Below, piece after piece: positions 15,761 to 30,214 of a stretch of DNA of 64,000 nucleotides. The notes beneath the pieces are model-generated. The model did no database searches and was not told the origin of the DNA. It saw only the letters and a program-made list of their open reading frames with translations. The DNA lies in assembly GCA_037179515.1 (NCBI GenBank), contig JAXCGZ010009480.1, positions 108,501 to 172,500 of the forward strand. Reading direction: 5' to 3'. Made by a program: the position numbers and the translations under genes. Origin of the DNA: Halocaridina rubra. Lineage: Eukaryota > Arthropoda > Malacostraca > Decapoda > Atyidae. The first letter of the stretch is position 1; each line of letters starts with the position of its first letter.

Positions 15761-15771
15761 TGTGTGTGTGT

Positions 15772-15839
<68 letters not shown>

Positions 15840-15865
15840 CTGTGTGTGCATCTGTGTGTGTGTGT
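15761..15865. repeat. (GT)n microsatellite between LINE copies L1 and L2
   Basis: About 105 bp, mainly GT with a few TATG and TCTG interruptions. The 5' truncation of L1 ends in it and the 3' tail of L2 begins at its other edge. Confidence 0.95.
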
Positions 15866-16355
15866 GATTACCTAATTGTGATTACCTAATTGTGTTTACG
15901 GGAAAGAGCCCAAAGCTCGTATCTTCCCGTCTCCTCATCGCTTTCATTTGATACTTAGTGATACTTATCATACCTGTCCTTAAAACTATGGATTGAGATA
16001 GCATTAACTACCTCCTCGCTTAGCCAATTCCAATTATCAACTACTCTTGCACTGAAAAAGTATTTCCTTACATCCTGCAAAGAAGTTTTCTTACGAAGCT
16101 TCAAACTATCACCTCTAGTTCTAGAGCCAGCCATATCAAAATATCGATCCCTATCCACTCTATCATAACCATGAAGGAATTTAAAGATTGTCACCATATT
16201 CCCCCCTCACTCTTCTAGCTTCGAGTGATGGTAAGTCTAATTCCCTCAGCCTCTCATCATAACTGAGATTGCGTATTTCGGGCACCAGTTTCGTGGCATG
16301 TCTTTGAACTTTTTCAAGCTTAGCTATGTGCTTTTTCAAGTGCGGATTCCAAAAC
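15866..16355 (-). mobile_element. LINE copy L2, 3' fragment of about 490 bp
   Basis: Carries the two tail units, the 3' UTR and the last part of ORF2 (VTIFKFLHGYDRVDRDRYFD to FKDRYDKYH). One extra base near 16201 shifts the frame. Truncated at 16355 where the match to the other copies ends. Confidence 0.9.
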
Positions 16356-16361
16356 TGGGCA

Positions 16362-19248
16362 CTACCTAATTGTGTTTACGGGAAAGAGCCCAAAGCTCGT
16401 ATCTTCCCGTCTCCTCATCGCTTCCATTTGATACTTAGTGATACTTATCATACCTGTCCTTGAAACTATTGACTGAGATAGCATTAACTACCTCCTCGCT
16501 TAGCGAATTCCAATTATCAACTACTCTTACACTGAAAAAGTATTTCCTTACATCCTGCAAAGAAGCTTTCTTACGAAGCTTCAAACTATGACCTCTAGTT
16601 CTAGAGCCTGCCATATCAAAATATCGATCCATATCCACTCTATCATAATCATGAAGGAATTTAAAGACTGTTACCATATCCCCCCTCACTCTTCTAGCTT
16701 CGAGTGATGGTAAGTCTAACTCCCTCAGCCTCTCATCATAACTAAGATTGTGTATTTCTGGCACCAGTTTCGTGGCATGTCTTTGAACTTTTTCAAGCTT
16801 AGCTATGTGCTTTTTCAAGTGCGGATTCCAAAAGGGGGCTGCATATTCCAGTTTTGGCCTCACATAGGTTGCATAAATATTTCTGAACATTTCCTTGTCC
16901 ATGTGCCTGAAGGCTACACTTACATTTGATAAGAATGCATATGCTGCCTTTACTATGCCATTTATATGTATTTCTGGAGACAAATCTGCCAGTATGTTTA
17001 CTCCTAGATCTCTTCTCATTTTCTGTCTCTTGAAGTTGTATTCGAGCCACCGAGTAGTCAAGCTTGGGCCTTCTTGCACTTGTACCCATTCTCATTACCT
17101 TACATTTTAAAGCATTGAATTTCATTAGCCACTTTTCTGACCACTCATGCAGATTATTTAGATCTTCCTGAAGTTCTCTACCTTTGTTCTCGTTTCTTAC
17201 TTTCTTCACAATCTTTGCATCATCTGCAAACATATTCATGAATGAATTTACAGACTCTGGTAGGTCATTTACATATACAAGGAACAAAGGTGGCCCTAAA
17301 ACTGAACCGTGTGGAACTCCACTACTATCTCCTCTCCATTCAGACACTGAGTGTCTTACTCTAACCCTCTGTTCCCTTCCTTCTAAGTAAGTATTTATCC
17401 ATTCCAAGACATTTCCACCTATTCTAGCCATTACTTGCAGCTTCCTAATAAGTCTCCCATGTGAAACAGTGTCAAACACTTTCTGGAAGTCTAGGAATAT
17501 GCAATCTGCCCAGCCCTCCCTTTTCTGTAAGATTTGGCTTACCTCATCATAAAATTCTAATAAGTTTGTTACTGTTGATCTACCTTCTCTGAAGCCATGT
17601 TAACTCACTGACAAAAAGTTGAAGGATTCCAAGTGAAGAGAGATATGTTTCCTTAGTAGTTTCTCCATAACTTTGCAAACTATGCTGGTCAAGGAAACTG
17701 GTCTATTGTTCAGAGCCTTGTTCCTCCTCCCCTTTTTGAAGATTGGTATCACGTTTGCTTGTTTCAGCATCTTGGAATCTCCCCTGACTCCAGTGACTTT
17801 TTAAATATGATACTTAGTGCCACTGATATTGCGTTTGCGCATTTTTAAGTACATGAGGGGATATGTCATCAGGACCTGTAGCTTTATGAACATCTAAATC
17901 CATCAGTGCCTTGCATACCTCTGTGGCTGTAACATTAATGTTCTCTAATACCGGCCCTTGAGCTTCTATCTGTGCAATCTGAGGGGGTGGGGTATTTTCT
18001 ACTGTGAATGCTGACTGAAATTCCTTGTTCAATTCTTTGCAGATCTCTTCATCCGTCTCAGTGATGCTTCCATCCTCTCTCTTCAGCCTTAAAACCTGTT
18101 ATTTTACCTTCAGTTTTCCTCTGATAAAGCTGTGGAAAAGCTTGGGATTTTATTTAGCCTTCCTGGTGATGTCCCTCTCATAGTCTCTCTCTGCCTCTCT
18201 TCCTTTACTTAGGTAGTCATTTCTTGCTCTTTTATATAGGTTTGCCAGGCTTTTATGTTTTTTCTCTTCCTATACCTTTTCCAGCATTTGTCTCTCCACT
18301 CCTTAGCTCTTTTACACTCATTATCGAACCATTTCTCTCTGGCATGAATTACACCTACTTTGGTGAAAGGTATGCAGCAATCTACTATCTTTCCATATTT
18401 CTCACAAAAGATGTCATAAATTTCTTGTACAGATTTGTTGTAAAATAGGATTCTCCAGTCAATAACTGCAAAAAGCTCATTCATTTTGATGTAATCTCCT
18501 TTCCGATAGTTCCTCCTCATGTCCTCAATGCCTCTACTCTCAGGCAGAATATCTTCAATGATATACTCCATCAACAACACACAGTGGTCACTCTTTCCAA
18601 TTGTTGGTTCATACTCAATTTTTTCAATATCCAACACATTATCTGTGAATACTAGATCAAGTAATGATGGCTCATCCCCACCCCTGGCCCTTGTTGGTTC
18701 CATTACATGTTGGTGTAGGAAATTCCCTTGTACGCAATCTAGGAATCTTGCCCCGAATGAGTCCTCACCACTGTGTGGGTCAAGATTTATCCAATCTATC
18801 TCTTTATGATTAAAATCTCCCATAATCAAAATCCTACATTTTTTTTCCCGTGCCATGTTAACAACTGAGTTTATGACTTCAATAGTACTTATATGACTTT
18901 CCTCATAAACTTCTAGCCTATTCTGGTTCCTTGGTGGGTTGTATACAACAGTTATTATAATGCTCTCTGACCCAGTATTTATGCGAGCAACAAGAAATTC
19001 CTTGAACTCACTTTCTATAGCCAAGTTTATTTCTTCAACTTGAATCCTTTCACTTATGAGCAGTGCTATCCCTCCACCAGTCCTCTAAGATCTTTCAACC
19101 CTTAATATTCTGAAGCCCTTACGAAAAACTGTGTCACCGTTTATGTCCTCACTCAACTTAGTCTCTGTAATTGCTACTATATATACCTTACTGTTGTGAA
19201 TCCTATCTTTTAATTCTACTGCCTTACCAGCTAATCCATCAGCATTTG
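16362..19248 (-). mobile_element. LINE copy L3, ORF2 plus 3' UTR, 5'-truncated
   Basis: Its 3' tail starts at 16362, directly against the truncated end of L2. ORF2 is present from the LYTNADGL start region (about 19245) to the C-terminus, with several stops and frameshifts. RT blocks read VSHGRLIRKLQ, GVPHGSVLGPP and FADDAKIVKKVRNE. It ends where L4's tail begins, close to the start of ORF2; ORF1 is missing. Confidence 0.9.
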
Positions 19249-19390
19249 TGATTACCTAATTGTGATTACCTAATTGTGTTTACGGGAAAGAGCCCAAAAC
19301 TCGTATCTTCCCGTCTCCTGATCGGTTCCATTTTAGACTTAGTGATACTTATCATACCTGTCCTTAAAACTATGGATTGAGATAGCATTA
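19249..19390 (-). mobile_element. LINE copy L4, 3' stub of about 140 bp
   Basis: Two tail units, then 3' UTR and the last few codons, broken off at GATAGCATTA where a short (TG)n begins. Confidence 0.9.
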
Positions 19391-19408
19391 TTGTGTGTGT
19401 GTGTGTGT

Positions 19409-22400
19409 GATTACCTAATTGTGTTTACGGGAAAGAGCCCAAAGCTCGTATCTTCCCGTCTCCTCATCGCTTCCATTTTATACTTAGTGATACTTATCAT
19501 ACCTGTCCTTAAAACTATGGATTGAGATAGCATTAACTACCTCCTCGCTTAGCCAATTCCAATTATCAACTACTCTTACACTGAAAAAGTATTTCCTTAC
19601 ATCCTGCAAACAAGTTTTCTTACGAAGCTTCAAACTATGACCTCTAGTTCTAGAGCCTGCCATATCAAAATATCGATCCCTATCCACTCTATCATAACCA
19701 TGAAGGAATTTAAAGACTGTCACCATATCCCCCCTCACTCTTCTAGCTTTGAGTGATGGTAAGTCTAATTCCCTCAGCCTCTCATCTTAACTGAGATTGC
19801 GTATTTCTGGCACCAGTTTCGTGGCATGTCTTTGAACTTTTTCAAGCTTAGCTATGTGCTTTTTCAAGTGCGGATTCCAAAAGGGGGCTGCATATTCGAG
19901 TTTTGGCCTCACATAGCTTACATAAATATTTCTGAACATTTCCTTGTCCATGTGCCTGAAGGCTACCCTTACATTTGATAAGAATGCATATGCTGCCCTT
20001 ACTATGCCATTTATATGTATTTCTGGAGACAAATCTGCCAGTATGCTTACTCCTAGATCTCTCTCATTTTCTGTCTCTTGAAGTTGTACTCCAGCCACCG
20101 AGTAGTCAAGCTTGGGCCTTCTTGCACTTGTACCCATTCTCATTACCTTACATTTTGAAGTATTGAATTTCATTAGCCACTTTTCTGACCACTCATGCAG
20201 ATTATTTAGATCCTCCTGAAGTTCTCTACCATTGTTCTAGTTTTTTACTTTCTTCACAATCTTTGCATCATCTGCAAACATATTCATGAATGAATTTACA
20301 GACTCTGGTAGGTCATTTACATATACAAGGAACAAAAGTGGCCCTAAAACTGAACCGTGTGGAACTCCACTACTAACTATTCTCCATTTAGACACTGAGT
20401 GTCTTACTCTGACCCTCTGTTCCCTTCCTTCTAATTAAGTTTTTATCCATTCCAAAACATTTCCACCTATTCTAGCCATTGATTGCAGCTTCCTAATAAG
20501 TCTCCCATGTGGAACAGTGTCAAACACTTTCTGGAAGTCTAGGAATATGCAATCTGCCCAGCCCTCTCTTTCCTGTAAGATTTGGCTTACCTCATCATAA
20601 AATTCTAATAAGTTTGTTACTGTTGATCTACCTTCTCTGAAGCCATGTTGCCTCACTGACAAAAAGTTGAAGGATTCCAAGTGAAGAGAGATATGTTTCC
20701 TTAGTAGTTTCTCCATAACTTTGCAAACTATGCTGGTCAAGGAAACTGGTCTATAGTTCAGAGCCGTATCCCTCCTTCCCTTTTTGAAGATAGGTATCAC
20801 ATTTGCTTGTTTCCAGCATCTTGGAATCTCCCCCGCCTCCAGTGACTCCTTAAATATGATACTTAGTGCCACTGATATTGTGTTTGCGCATTTTTAAGTA
20901 CATGAGGGGATATGTCATCAGGACCTGTAGCTTTATGAACATCTAAATCCATCAGCGCTTTGCATACCTCTGTGACTGTAAGGTTGATGTTCTCTAATAC
21001 CGGCCCTTGAGCTTTTATCACTGCAATCTGAGGGGGTGGGGTATTTTCTACTGTAAATACTGACTGAAACTCCTTGTTCAAATCTTTGCAGATCTCTTCA
21101 TCCGTCTCAGTGATGCTTCCATCCACTCTCTTTAGCCTTAAAACCTGTTCTTTACCTTCAGTTTTCCTCTGATAAAGCTGTGGAAAAGCTTGGGATTTTC
21201 TTTAGCTTTCCTGGTGATGTCCCTCTCATAGTCTCTCTCTGCCTCTCTCCTTTTACTTAGGTAGTCATTTCTTGCTCTTTTGTAGGTTTGCCAGGCATTT
21301 ATGTTTTTTCTCCTCCTATACCTTTTCCAGCATTTGTCTCTCCACTCCTTAGCTCTTTTACACCCATTATCGAACCATTTCTCTCTGGCATGAATTACAC
21401 CTACTTTGGTGACAGGTATGCAGCAATCTACTATCTTCCCATATTTCTCACAAAAGATGTCATACATTTCTTGTACAGATTTGTTGTAAAATAAGGTTCT
21501 CCAGTCAATAACTGCAATAAGCTCATTCATTTTGATGTAATCTCCTTTCCGATAGTTCCTCCTCATGTCCTCAGTGCCTCTACTCTCAGGAAGAATATCT
21601 TCAATGATATACTCCATCAACAACACACAGTGGTCACTCTTTCCAATTGGTGGTTCATACTCAATTTTTTCAATATCCAACACATTATCTGTGAACACTA
21701 GATCAAGTAGTGATGGCTCATCCCCACCCCTGGCCCTTGTTGGTTCCATTCCTTGTTGGTGTAGGAAATTCCCTTGTACGCAGTCTAGGAATCTTGCCCC
21801 GAATGAGTCCTCACCACTTTGTGGGTCAAGATTTATCCAATCTATCTCTTTATGATTAAAGTCTCCCATAATCAAAATCCTACATTTTTTTTCCCGTGCC
21901 ATGTTAACAACTGAGTTTATGACTTCAATAGTACCTATATGACTTTCCTCATAAACTTCAAGCCTATTTTGGTTCCTTGGTGGGTTGTATACAACAGTTA
22001 TTATAATGCTCTCTGACCCAGTATTTATGTGAGCAACAAGAAATTCCTTGAACTCACTTTCTATAGCCAAGTTTATTTCTTCGACTTGAATCCTTTCACT
22101 TATGAACAGTGCTATCCCTCCACCAGTCCTCTCAGATCTTTCAACCCTTAGTATTCTGAAACCCTTAGGAAAAACTGTGACACTGTTTATGTCCTCACTC
22201 AACTTAGTCTCTGTAATTGCTACTATATCTGCCTTACTGTTGTGAATCCTATCTTTTAATTCTACTGCCTTACCAGCTAATCCATCAGCATTTGTGTATA
22301 ACAATCTTAATGAGGCCCCATCCCCTGATCTTCTGTCATTATCTTCTTTATCTCCCCTTTGTCTGGAAGAACTCTGTAATGAAAATTTTTCTTCTCTTCT

Positions 22401-22629
22401 TCATTTCTTTCATCATTTAACCTTCTTGCCTCTTGCAACAAGTTTTTGATCTTTCCCATCTCTTTCTGTGTTCTGTATTGTCTAATGAACACTTCTTTGA
22501 ATTCTTGAAGGTCTTTTAGACTTTTTTTCTCAACAAAATTTCCCTACATGTTTCCCCTCTCTCAAAGGTTACTTTTGTTGGCCTCGGCTTTCCTTCCCTC
22601 GAATATTTACCTAGTTGGTGTATGTTTAC
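19409..22629 (-). mobile_element. LINE copy L5, ORF2 plus part of ORF1
   Basis: The 3' tail begins at 19409 just after an 18-bp (TG)n. ORF2 is in pieces: 22304-21138 (388 codons, endonuclease domain intact in frame), 21126-20863, 20872-20435, 20173-19787 and 19738-19484. ORF1 is present only from about codon 255 onward, with a broken frame near 22530. The copy ends at GTATGTTTAC (22629) where an (AT)n tract starts. Confidence 0.9.
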
Positions 22630-22632
22630 TGT

Positions 22633-22814
<182 letters not shown>

Positions 22815-22864
22815 TGTTAAAATTTACAGTCAATAATCTGGGAAGGATGACAAAATTACATCTA

Positions 22865-22985
22865 CCACCACTTGCACTCAGAGAGATATGGGGATGCGGC
22901 AACAGTTTTTAAATTCCTCTACAGATTGAATAGAATTGCTAAGAGGAAGCTTTCATATGGGAGGCTTTAGAACTAAAGCTTGTTA
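22865..22985 (+). repeat. Old LINE fragment (plus strand)
   Basis: The stretch around ATATGGGGATGCGGCAACAG and TTTTTAAATTCCTCTACAGA matches the ORF2 C-terminal part of the CR1-like family (the region coding GDMVTVFKFLHG) with many substitutions. Divergence says it is much older than L1-L5. Confidence 0.6.
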
Positions 22986-23036
22986 CTTAATAGGAAATAT
23001 TCTCTGCAAACGTAGAATAATGATAATAATAACTAT

Positions 23037-23930
<894 letters not shown>

Positions 23931-23934
23931 TATA

Positions 23935-25425
23935 CTTCAGAGAAGGTAGATCTACAGTAAGAAACTTATTTGAATATTATGATGAGATAAGCCAGATATT
24001 TCAATTAAGAAAGGGCTGAGTAGATTGCATATTTTTATATTTTAAGAGGGCATTTGATACTATCCTACATGTGAAACTTATTAAGAAGTTGCAAGTAATG
24101 ACCAAAATCGGTTGAAATGTCATGGAATGGATAAAAACTTACTGAGAAAAAATAGAACACAAGGTTAGAGTAAGAGACTCAGTGGCTAACTGGAGAAAGT
24201 TTAGTAGTGGAGTTTCACAGGGTCCAGATTTAGGGCCACTTTTGGTCCTTGCATGTGTAAATGTCCTGCCGGAGTCGCTAAATTAATTTATTAATATGTT
24301 TGCAGATGATGCAAAGATTGCGAAGCAAGTAAAAGACAAGAACAATGGTAGAGAACTTCAGGAAGGCATAAATAGTCTACATGAGTGGTCAGAATTGTGG
24401 CTAATGAAATTCAATACTTCTAAATGTAAGGTGATGAGAATGGGTACAAGTGCAAGAAAGCCCAAGTTTAAGTACTCAAGAAAATGAGCAGAATATCAAA
24501 AGACAGAGAATGAGAGAGATCCTGGAGTAACCCTCCTGGCTAGTACAGTGGTAACGCGCTGGCCTCGCATTTGCGAGGTCAGCGGATCACGCCTCAACAA
24601 GCAAGAAAGCTTAAGCTGTTTACTGGGGAGGTTACAGATGTGGCTGGTCACCACTGTTGGGGGTTCAGATCTGTGCCGGCTGACGCCCGCCCTACGGGTC
24701 CTCCATGTCCCGTTCCACCCATCCTTGAATGGAGAATCTATTAAAAAAATATTCCTGGAGTAAACATACTGGCAGATTTATCTCTGTAAATGCATATAAA
24801 TGGCATAGCTAGGGGAGCATATGATTTCTTAGCAAATGTAAGGGTAGCCTTCTGACACATGGATAAGGAAATGTTCAGAAATATTAAAGTAACTTATGTG
24901 AGGCCAAAGCTTGAATATGCAGCACATTTTTGAAATCCGTACTTGAAAAAGCATATAAATGAACATGAAAAAGTTCACAGACTTGCCACAAAACTGGTGC
25001 CAGATATAAGCAACTTACTAGCGAAGAGAGGCTTAGGAAATTAAACTCACCATCATCATTCGAAGCTAGATAAATGAGTGGAAATATGGTGACGGTTTTT
25101 AAATTCTTTCATGGTTTTGACAGATTGAATAGGAATCGATATTTTGATATGGCTAACTCTAAAACTAGTGGTTATAGTTTGAAACTTCATAAGAGAATTT
25201 CTTTGCAGGATGTAAGGAAGTCCTTATTTTTAGTGTAAGAATAGTTGATGATTGGAATTTCCTAAGCAAGGAAGTAGTTAATGCTAACTGCATTCAGAGT
25301 ATTATGGACAAGTATAAGTATCACTGAGTGTCAAAATGGAACCGACCAGGAGACGGGGAGTTACGAACATATGGCTTTTTCCTCGTAAGAACAATTAGGT
25401 ATCTAAAATTAGGGAATTACTCACG
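23935..25425 (+). mobile_element. Old divergent LINE copy (O1), plus strand, split by a SINE
   Basis: Matches ORF2 of the same CR1-like family from the RT region (GAAGGTAGATCTACAGTAAG, corresponding to REGRSTV) to the 3' end near 25425. Readable parts include FADDAKIAKQVKDKNNGREL (24297 on) and WLMKFNTSKCKVMRMGTSAR. Many stops. It is interrupted at 24531-24753 by a SINE with target duplications. Confidence 0.85.
24531..24753 (+). repeat. tRNA-derived SINE (family B) with target-site duplication
   Basis: A tRNA-like head (GGCTAGTACAGTGGTAACGC as A-box region, GCGGATCACGCC as a worn B-box) is followed by a body ending in an A-rich tail (TATTAAAAAAATATT). It is flanked by CCTGGAGTAA at 24521-24530 and again at 24754-24763: a 10-bp target-site duplication that lies within LINE copy O1. 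Confidence 0.85.
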
Positions 25426-25597
25426 CACATGCATATATATCCAACCATATACCAAAGTCATAATCCCCCTTATAAGGGGGTGGCTAAATCAAAGAAAATA
25501 CTTTGACTTTTTGTGGAAAGTAAATACAGAGGAGGAGATTCCCTGTCCCCTTGCTCCGCCCCACCCAGTCGACTTTTACGACACGCAGGGAAACACA

Positions 25598-26413
<816 letters not shown>

Positions 26414-26424
<11 letters not shown>

Positions 26425-26504
26425 CAAGTGTATTTATCTACTACTCATCTTCAAAGAATTCCTCTAAAGATGAGTAGTAGATAAATACATTCGAAAGTAC
26501 TAAG
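26414..26504. repeat. Inverted repeat, 91 bp, hairpin-forming
   Basis: The left arm from 26414 (CTTAGTACTTTCAAGTGTAT, then TTATCTACTACTCATCTT) pairs with a right arm ending GTACTAAG at 26504, with a loop of about 14 bases around AAGAATTCCTCT. Near-perfect arms of about 38 bp. Confidence 0.8.
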
Positions 26505-26522
26505 TAATAGATAAATACACTA

Positions 26523-26885
<363 letters not shown>

Positions 26886-26894
26886 TAGGGATCA

Positions 26895-27050
26895 ACAATA
26901 ATCATATAACCACATTACCATAAGTGAAAACATGAATCATATTTTACCCCAAATGGGACTCGAACCTAGAACACATAATTACTGTGCCAAGACGCTACCA
27001 ACTACACCACAGAAGGTCTACAAGGGAAACAAACCTTACAGCTTCATCTT
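26895..27050 (-). repeat. tRNA-like dispersed repeat S4b
   Basis: Second copy, same orientation as S4a: B-box complement GGGACTCGAACCTAGAACAC, then CTACCAACTACACCACAGAA and GAAACAAACCTTACAG. It breaks off near 27050, where copy S4c begins in the opposite orientation. Confidence 0.75.
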
Positions 27051-27054
27051 CAAC

Positions 27055-27310
27055 AATAATGATCCCTAATTAGATTGAGATCTGAATTACATGCAAAAGC
27101 GAAGCCACGAGTGAGGTAGGGGGAAACTGTAATTTGAACTGAGTGGCATTCAGATAGAATACGCTCATTCCTAGTATAGAGGATGAAGCTGTAAGGTTTG
27201 TTTCCCTTTTAGATCTTCTGTGGTGTCGTTGGTAGCGCCTTGGCACAGTAAATATGTGTCCTCGGTTCGAGTCCAAGTCAGGGTAAAATCATGATTCATG
27301 TTTTCATGTT
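27055..27310 (+). repeat. tRNA-like dispersed repeat S4c, inverted
   Basis: Plus-strand copy: CTGTAAGGTTTGTTTCCC, TCTGTGGTGTCGTTGGTAGC (A-box region) and CGGTTCGAGTCCAAGTC (B-box). With S4a and S4b it forms a large inverted repeat centred near 27050. Confidence 0.75.
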
Positions 27311-27571
27311 TCTCCTGGTCGGTTGCATTTTTGTACTTAGTGATGCTTATCATACTTGTCTTTAAAACTGCGGATTGAGGTAGCATTAACTACCTTCTCA
27401 CTTAGTTCCAATCATCAAGTACTCTTTCACTAAAACAAAGTACTTCCTTACATCCTGCAAAGAAGTTTTCTTACGAAGCTTCAAACTATGACCTCTGGCT
27501 CTAGGGCCAGCCATATCAAAATATGTACAGACTCTGGATGGTCATTCACATATGCAAGGAACAAAAGTGGT
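27311..27571 (-). repeat. LINE fragment O2 with internal deletion
   Basis: 3' UTR and ORF2 end of the CR1-like family (27311-27523), then a jump to the RT region around ACAGACTCTGGATGGTCATT (27527-27571). About 600 bp of the family consensus is missing in between. Confidence 0.8.
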
Positions 27572-27774
27572 GCACACGAAATTATAATAGTTTAGGTTAT
27601 AGTAAACATTTTTCTTTTCTTTTCGTTCTTTTCTCTGCACTGTGTAATGTACACAATATTGATGATGCACTACCTAGTGTATTTAACACCAGTACACACA
27701 CTAACAGTGCAAATAGGTTCAGTCCTTAAATATGCAGCAATAGATCGTTAAAAATTATGATACACCTCACAATA

Positions 27775-27934
<160 letters not shown>

Positions 27935-28089
27935 TTGACAGAAATTCTAAGTTTGCCATAAACACAAACATTTCAAGATATAGTTTATAAAACTAATATA
28001 ATTTTCTAATAAATATATTCCAATAATAGCCAACTGCTAGCTCGTGGGCTTCTTTTACGTACGGTCACCGAGAATGGCTAACACGTACT

Positions 28090-28222
<133 letters not shown>

Positions 28223-28623
28223 GATTACCTAATTGTGATTACCTAATTGTGTTTACGAGAAAGAGCCCAAAGCTCGTATCTTCCCGTCTCCTGATCTGTT
28301 CCATTTTTAGACTTAGTGATACTTATCATACCTGTCCTTAAAACTATGGATTGAGAAAGCATTAACTACCTCCTCGCTTAGCGAATTCCAATTATCAACT
28401 ACTCTTACACTGAAAAAGTATTTCCTTACATCCTGCAAACAAGTTTTCTTACGAAGCTTCAAACTATGACCTCTAGTTCTAGAGCCAGCCATATCGAAAT
28501 ATCGATCCCTATCCACTCTATCATAACCATGAAGGAATTTAAAGACTGTCACCATATCCCCCCTTACTCTTCTAGCTTCGAGTGATGGCAAGTCTAATTC
28601 CCTCAGCCTCTCATCATAACCGA

Positions 28624-28630
<7 letters not shown>
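28223..28630 (-). mobile_element. LINE copy L6, 3' fragment flanked by (GT)n on both sides
   Basis: Two tail units, 3' UTR and about 92 codons of the ORF2 C-terminus. It breaks at GAGATTG, where a second (GT)n tract starts. A clean short insertion sitting within (GT)n. Confidence 0.9.
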
Positions 28631-28686
<56 letters not shown>

Positions 28687-28710
28687 TGTGTGTCTGTGTG
28701 TGTGTGTGTA
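28625..28710. repeat. (GT)n microsatellite
   Basis: About 85 bp of GT with TCTG interruptions, on the 5' side of LINE copy L6. Confidence 0.95.
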
Positions 28711-29090
28711 TGTTTTCCGCAGGAGAAAGAAATGTGTAAGTTTAGGTACATAACATTTTGCGATGTACACACATCTCAATTTATTTTCATCTGTCGCTCT
28801 TTAAAAGTTTTTCCTGTCTTTCAGTTAAGATGCTTAGTATCGCTCTATTTATGAATTTATCTATCTGTTTGAAAGTTTAATCTATCAAACTCCGCATCCA
28901 CTTAGGCATCTACTTATCATGCATGCAAATTCAACAACGTCAATTGATTTTTTAGCATTTCTAAATTGTTAGCAGGTAAATGACTCACAAACAAGTGTTT
29001 CTGGCTCAATACTTGTACAAGTGTTCAACAGGTGTGTACAGTTGTGAGGTCCTCCTGTCACCTCTAGATTTACCATGGTGTGAGTATATT
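28711..29090. other. Spacer, nothing recognised
   Basis: AT-rich sequence with no convincing open frame or repeat. Confidence 0.5.
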
Positions 29091-29342
29091 TACCTAATTG
29101 TCATCACAGGAGAGAGCCATATGCTCGTAACTCTCCGTGTCCTGATCCGTTTCATTAGTACTCACTGACACTTATCATATCTGTCCTTAGCTATGAAATG
29201 CATTTAGCATTTATTGTTTCCTCACTTAGCGAATTCTAATCATTAGCTATTATACTAAAAAAAAAAAAAAAAAAAAAAAAGTCATTCCTTACATCCTGTA
29301 AATATACAACAAATATACAACAAAAAATATACAACAAATATA

Positions 29343-29452
29343 AGTTTTTTTTTCTCAACAATATTTCCCTACATGTTTCCCCTCTCTCAAAGGTTACTTT
29401 TGTTGGTCTCGGCTTTCCTTCCCTCGAATTTTTACCTAGTTGGTGTATGTTT
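29343..29452 (-). repeat. Inverted ORF1 fragment of the LINE, 110 bp
   Basis: Matches the minus-strand ORF1 sequence near 14945-15055 (CTCAACAATATTTCCCTACA, CCTAGTTGGTGTATGTTT). It is preceded by three ATACAACAAA-type units. It lies just upstream of, and opposite to, the full-length plus-strand LINE. Confidence 0.85.
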
Positions 29453-30214
29453 GTTGTATGACGAGACTGTCCAAAATATTAAAGGAAAAAAAATTGAGAA
29501 CATTTTCGTGAGGGGAGAGAGAAGCTGCCGTCCAGTTCTGCCTTGAAGGAAATTTAGAAGAGTTGCCAGAGGTGAAGCCATCAGATCACATTACCTAATT
29601 TTTTGTGTAAACTGGGGAAAGTTCTTAAGCCGTTTACCTGATCCTGTGGTTCCATATATTGTTAAAATCAGTATCCTTCCCATTTATATTAACTTGTTAG
29701 TTAGTTTGATACACGAAATAATTGAATAATTAAAAAAAAATACCAAATATCCACCTGTCAACAGTACTGAGTTAAGTTGCCAAGTAGTACAGCTGTCTTA
29801 TTTTCTTCAGTTTTTTGCTTTTCTTTTAGCTTTCTCTTTTACTATTTTTTTTTATTTTGTATATATATTGAGTTAAATGTAAAGTCTAATCCTGTGATAA
29901 CATATCTTGGTTAGCAAGTGAGTTTATCAGTTAGGAAGAATATATAGCAGAAACAGGTGGGTGCCACCTCAGACACAAATTCGAATTTTCATTCAGGTTT
30001 GACTTTTGTTTTTCTTTTTCTTTTTATCCTTAAATTACTATGGTCAAGTTTTTAAGTTAAGATGTGTGTTACCAGAAAAGAGATAAACTGAGTCACTAAA
30101 TAGCACTTATATGGAGATATAAAAATTCTGTGTGAAGCTTAATTAAAAGTTTTTCTCTTTTTTTTTCCTCTTTCTCGTCTTCTTTCTATATTCTGTGAGA
30201 GGGAGAACATAAAA

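Larger units (their letters stand above)
11816..15761 (-). mobile_element. CR1-like LINE copy L1, 5'-truncated, with ORF1 and broken ORF2
   Basis: The 3' end, tail units of ACAATTAGGTAATC type (diverged here), lies at 11816. ORF2 runs from about 14750 to 11905 in several pieces, and ORF1 from 15761 to 14729. The element stops abruptly inside the first codons of ORF1 at 15761, where a (GT)n tract takes over. Compared with the copy at 29453-34212 it lacks the 5' UTR and about the first 18 codons. CR1-group assignment rests on the endonuclease plus RT architecture and the short tandem 3' tail. Confidence 0.9.

Noticed and set aside
11905..22492. Many plus-strand open frames opposite the LINE copies
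   Set aside because: Antisense shadows of ORF1 and ORF2; they recur at the same positions in each copy.
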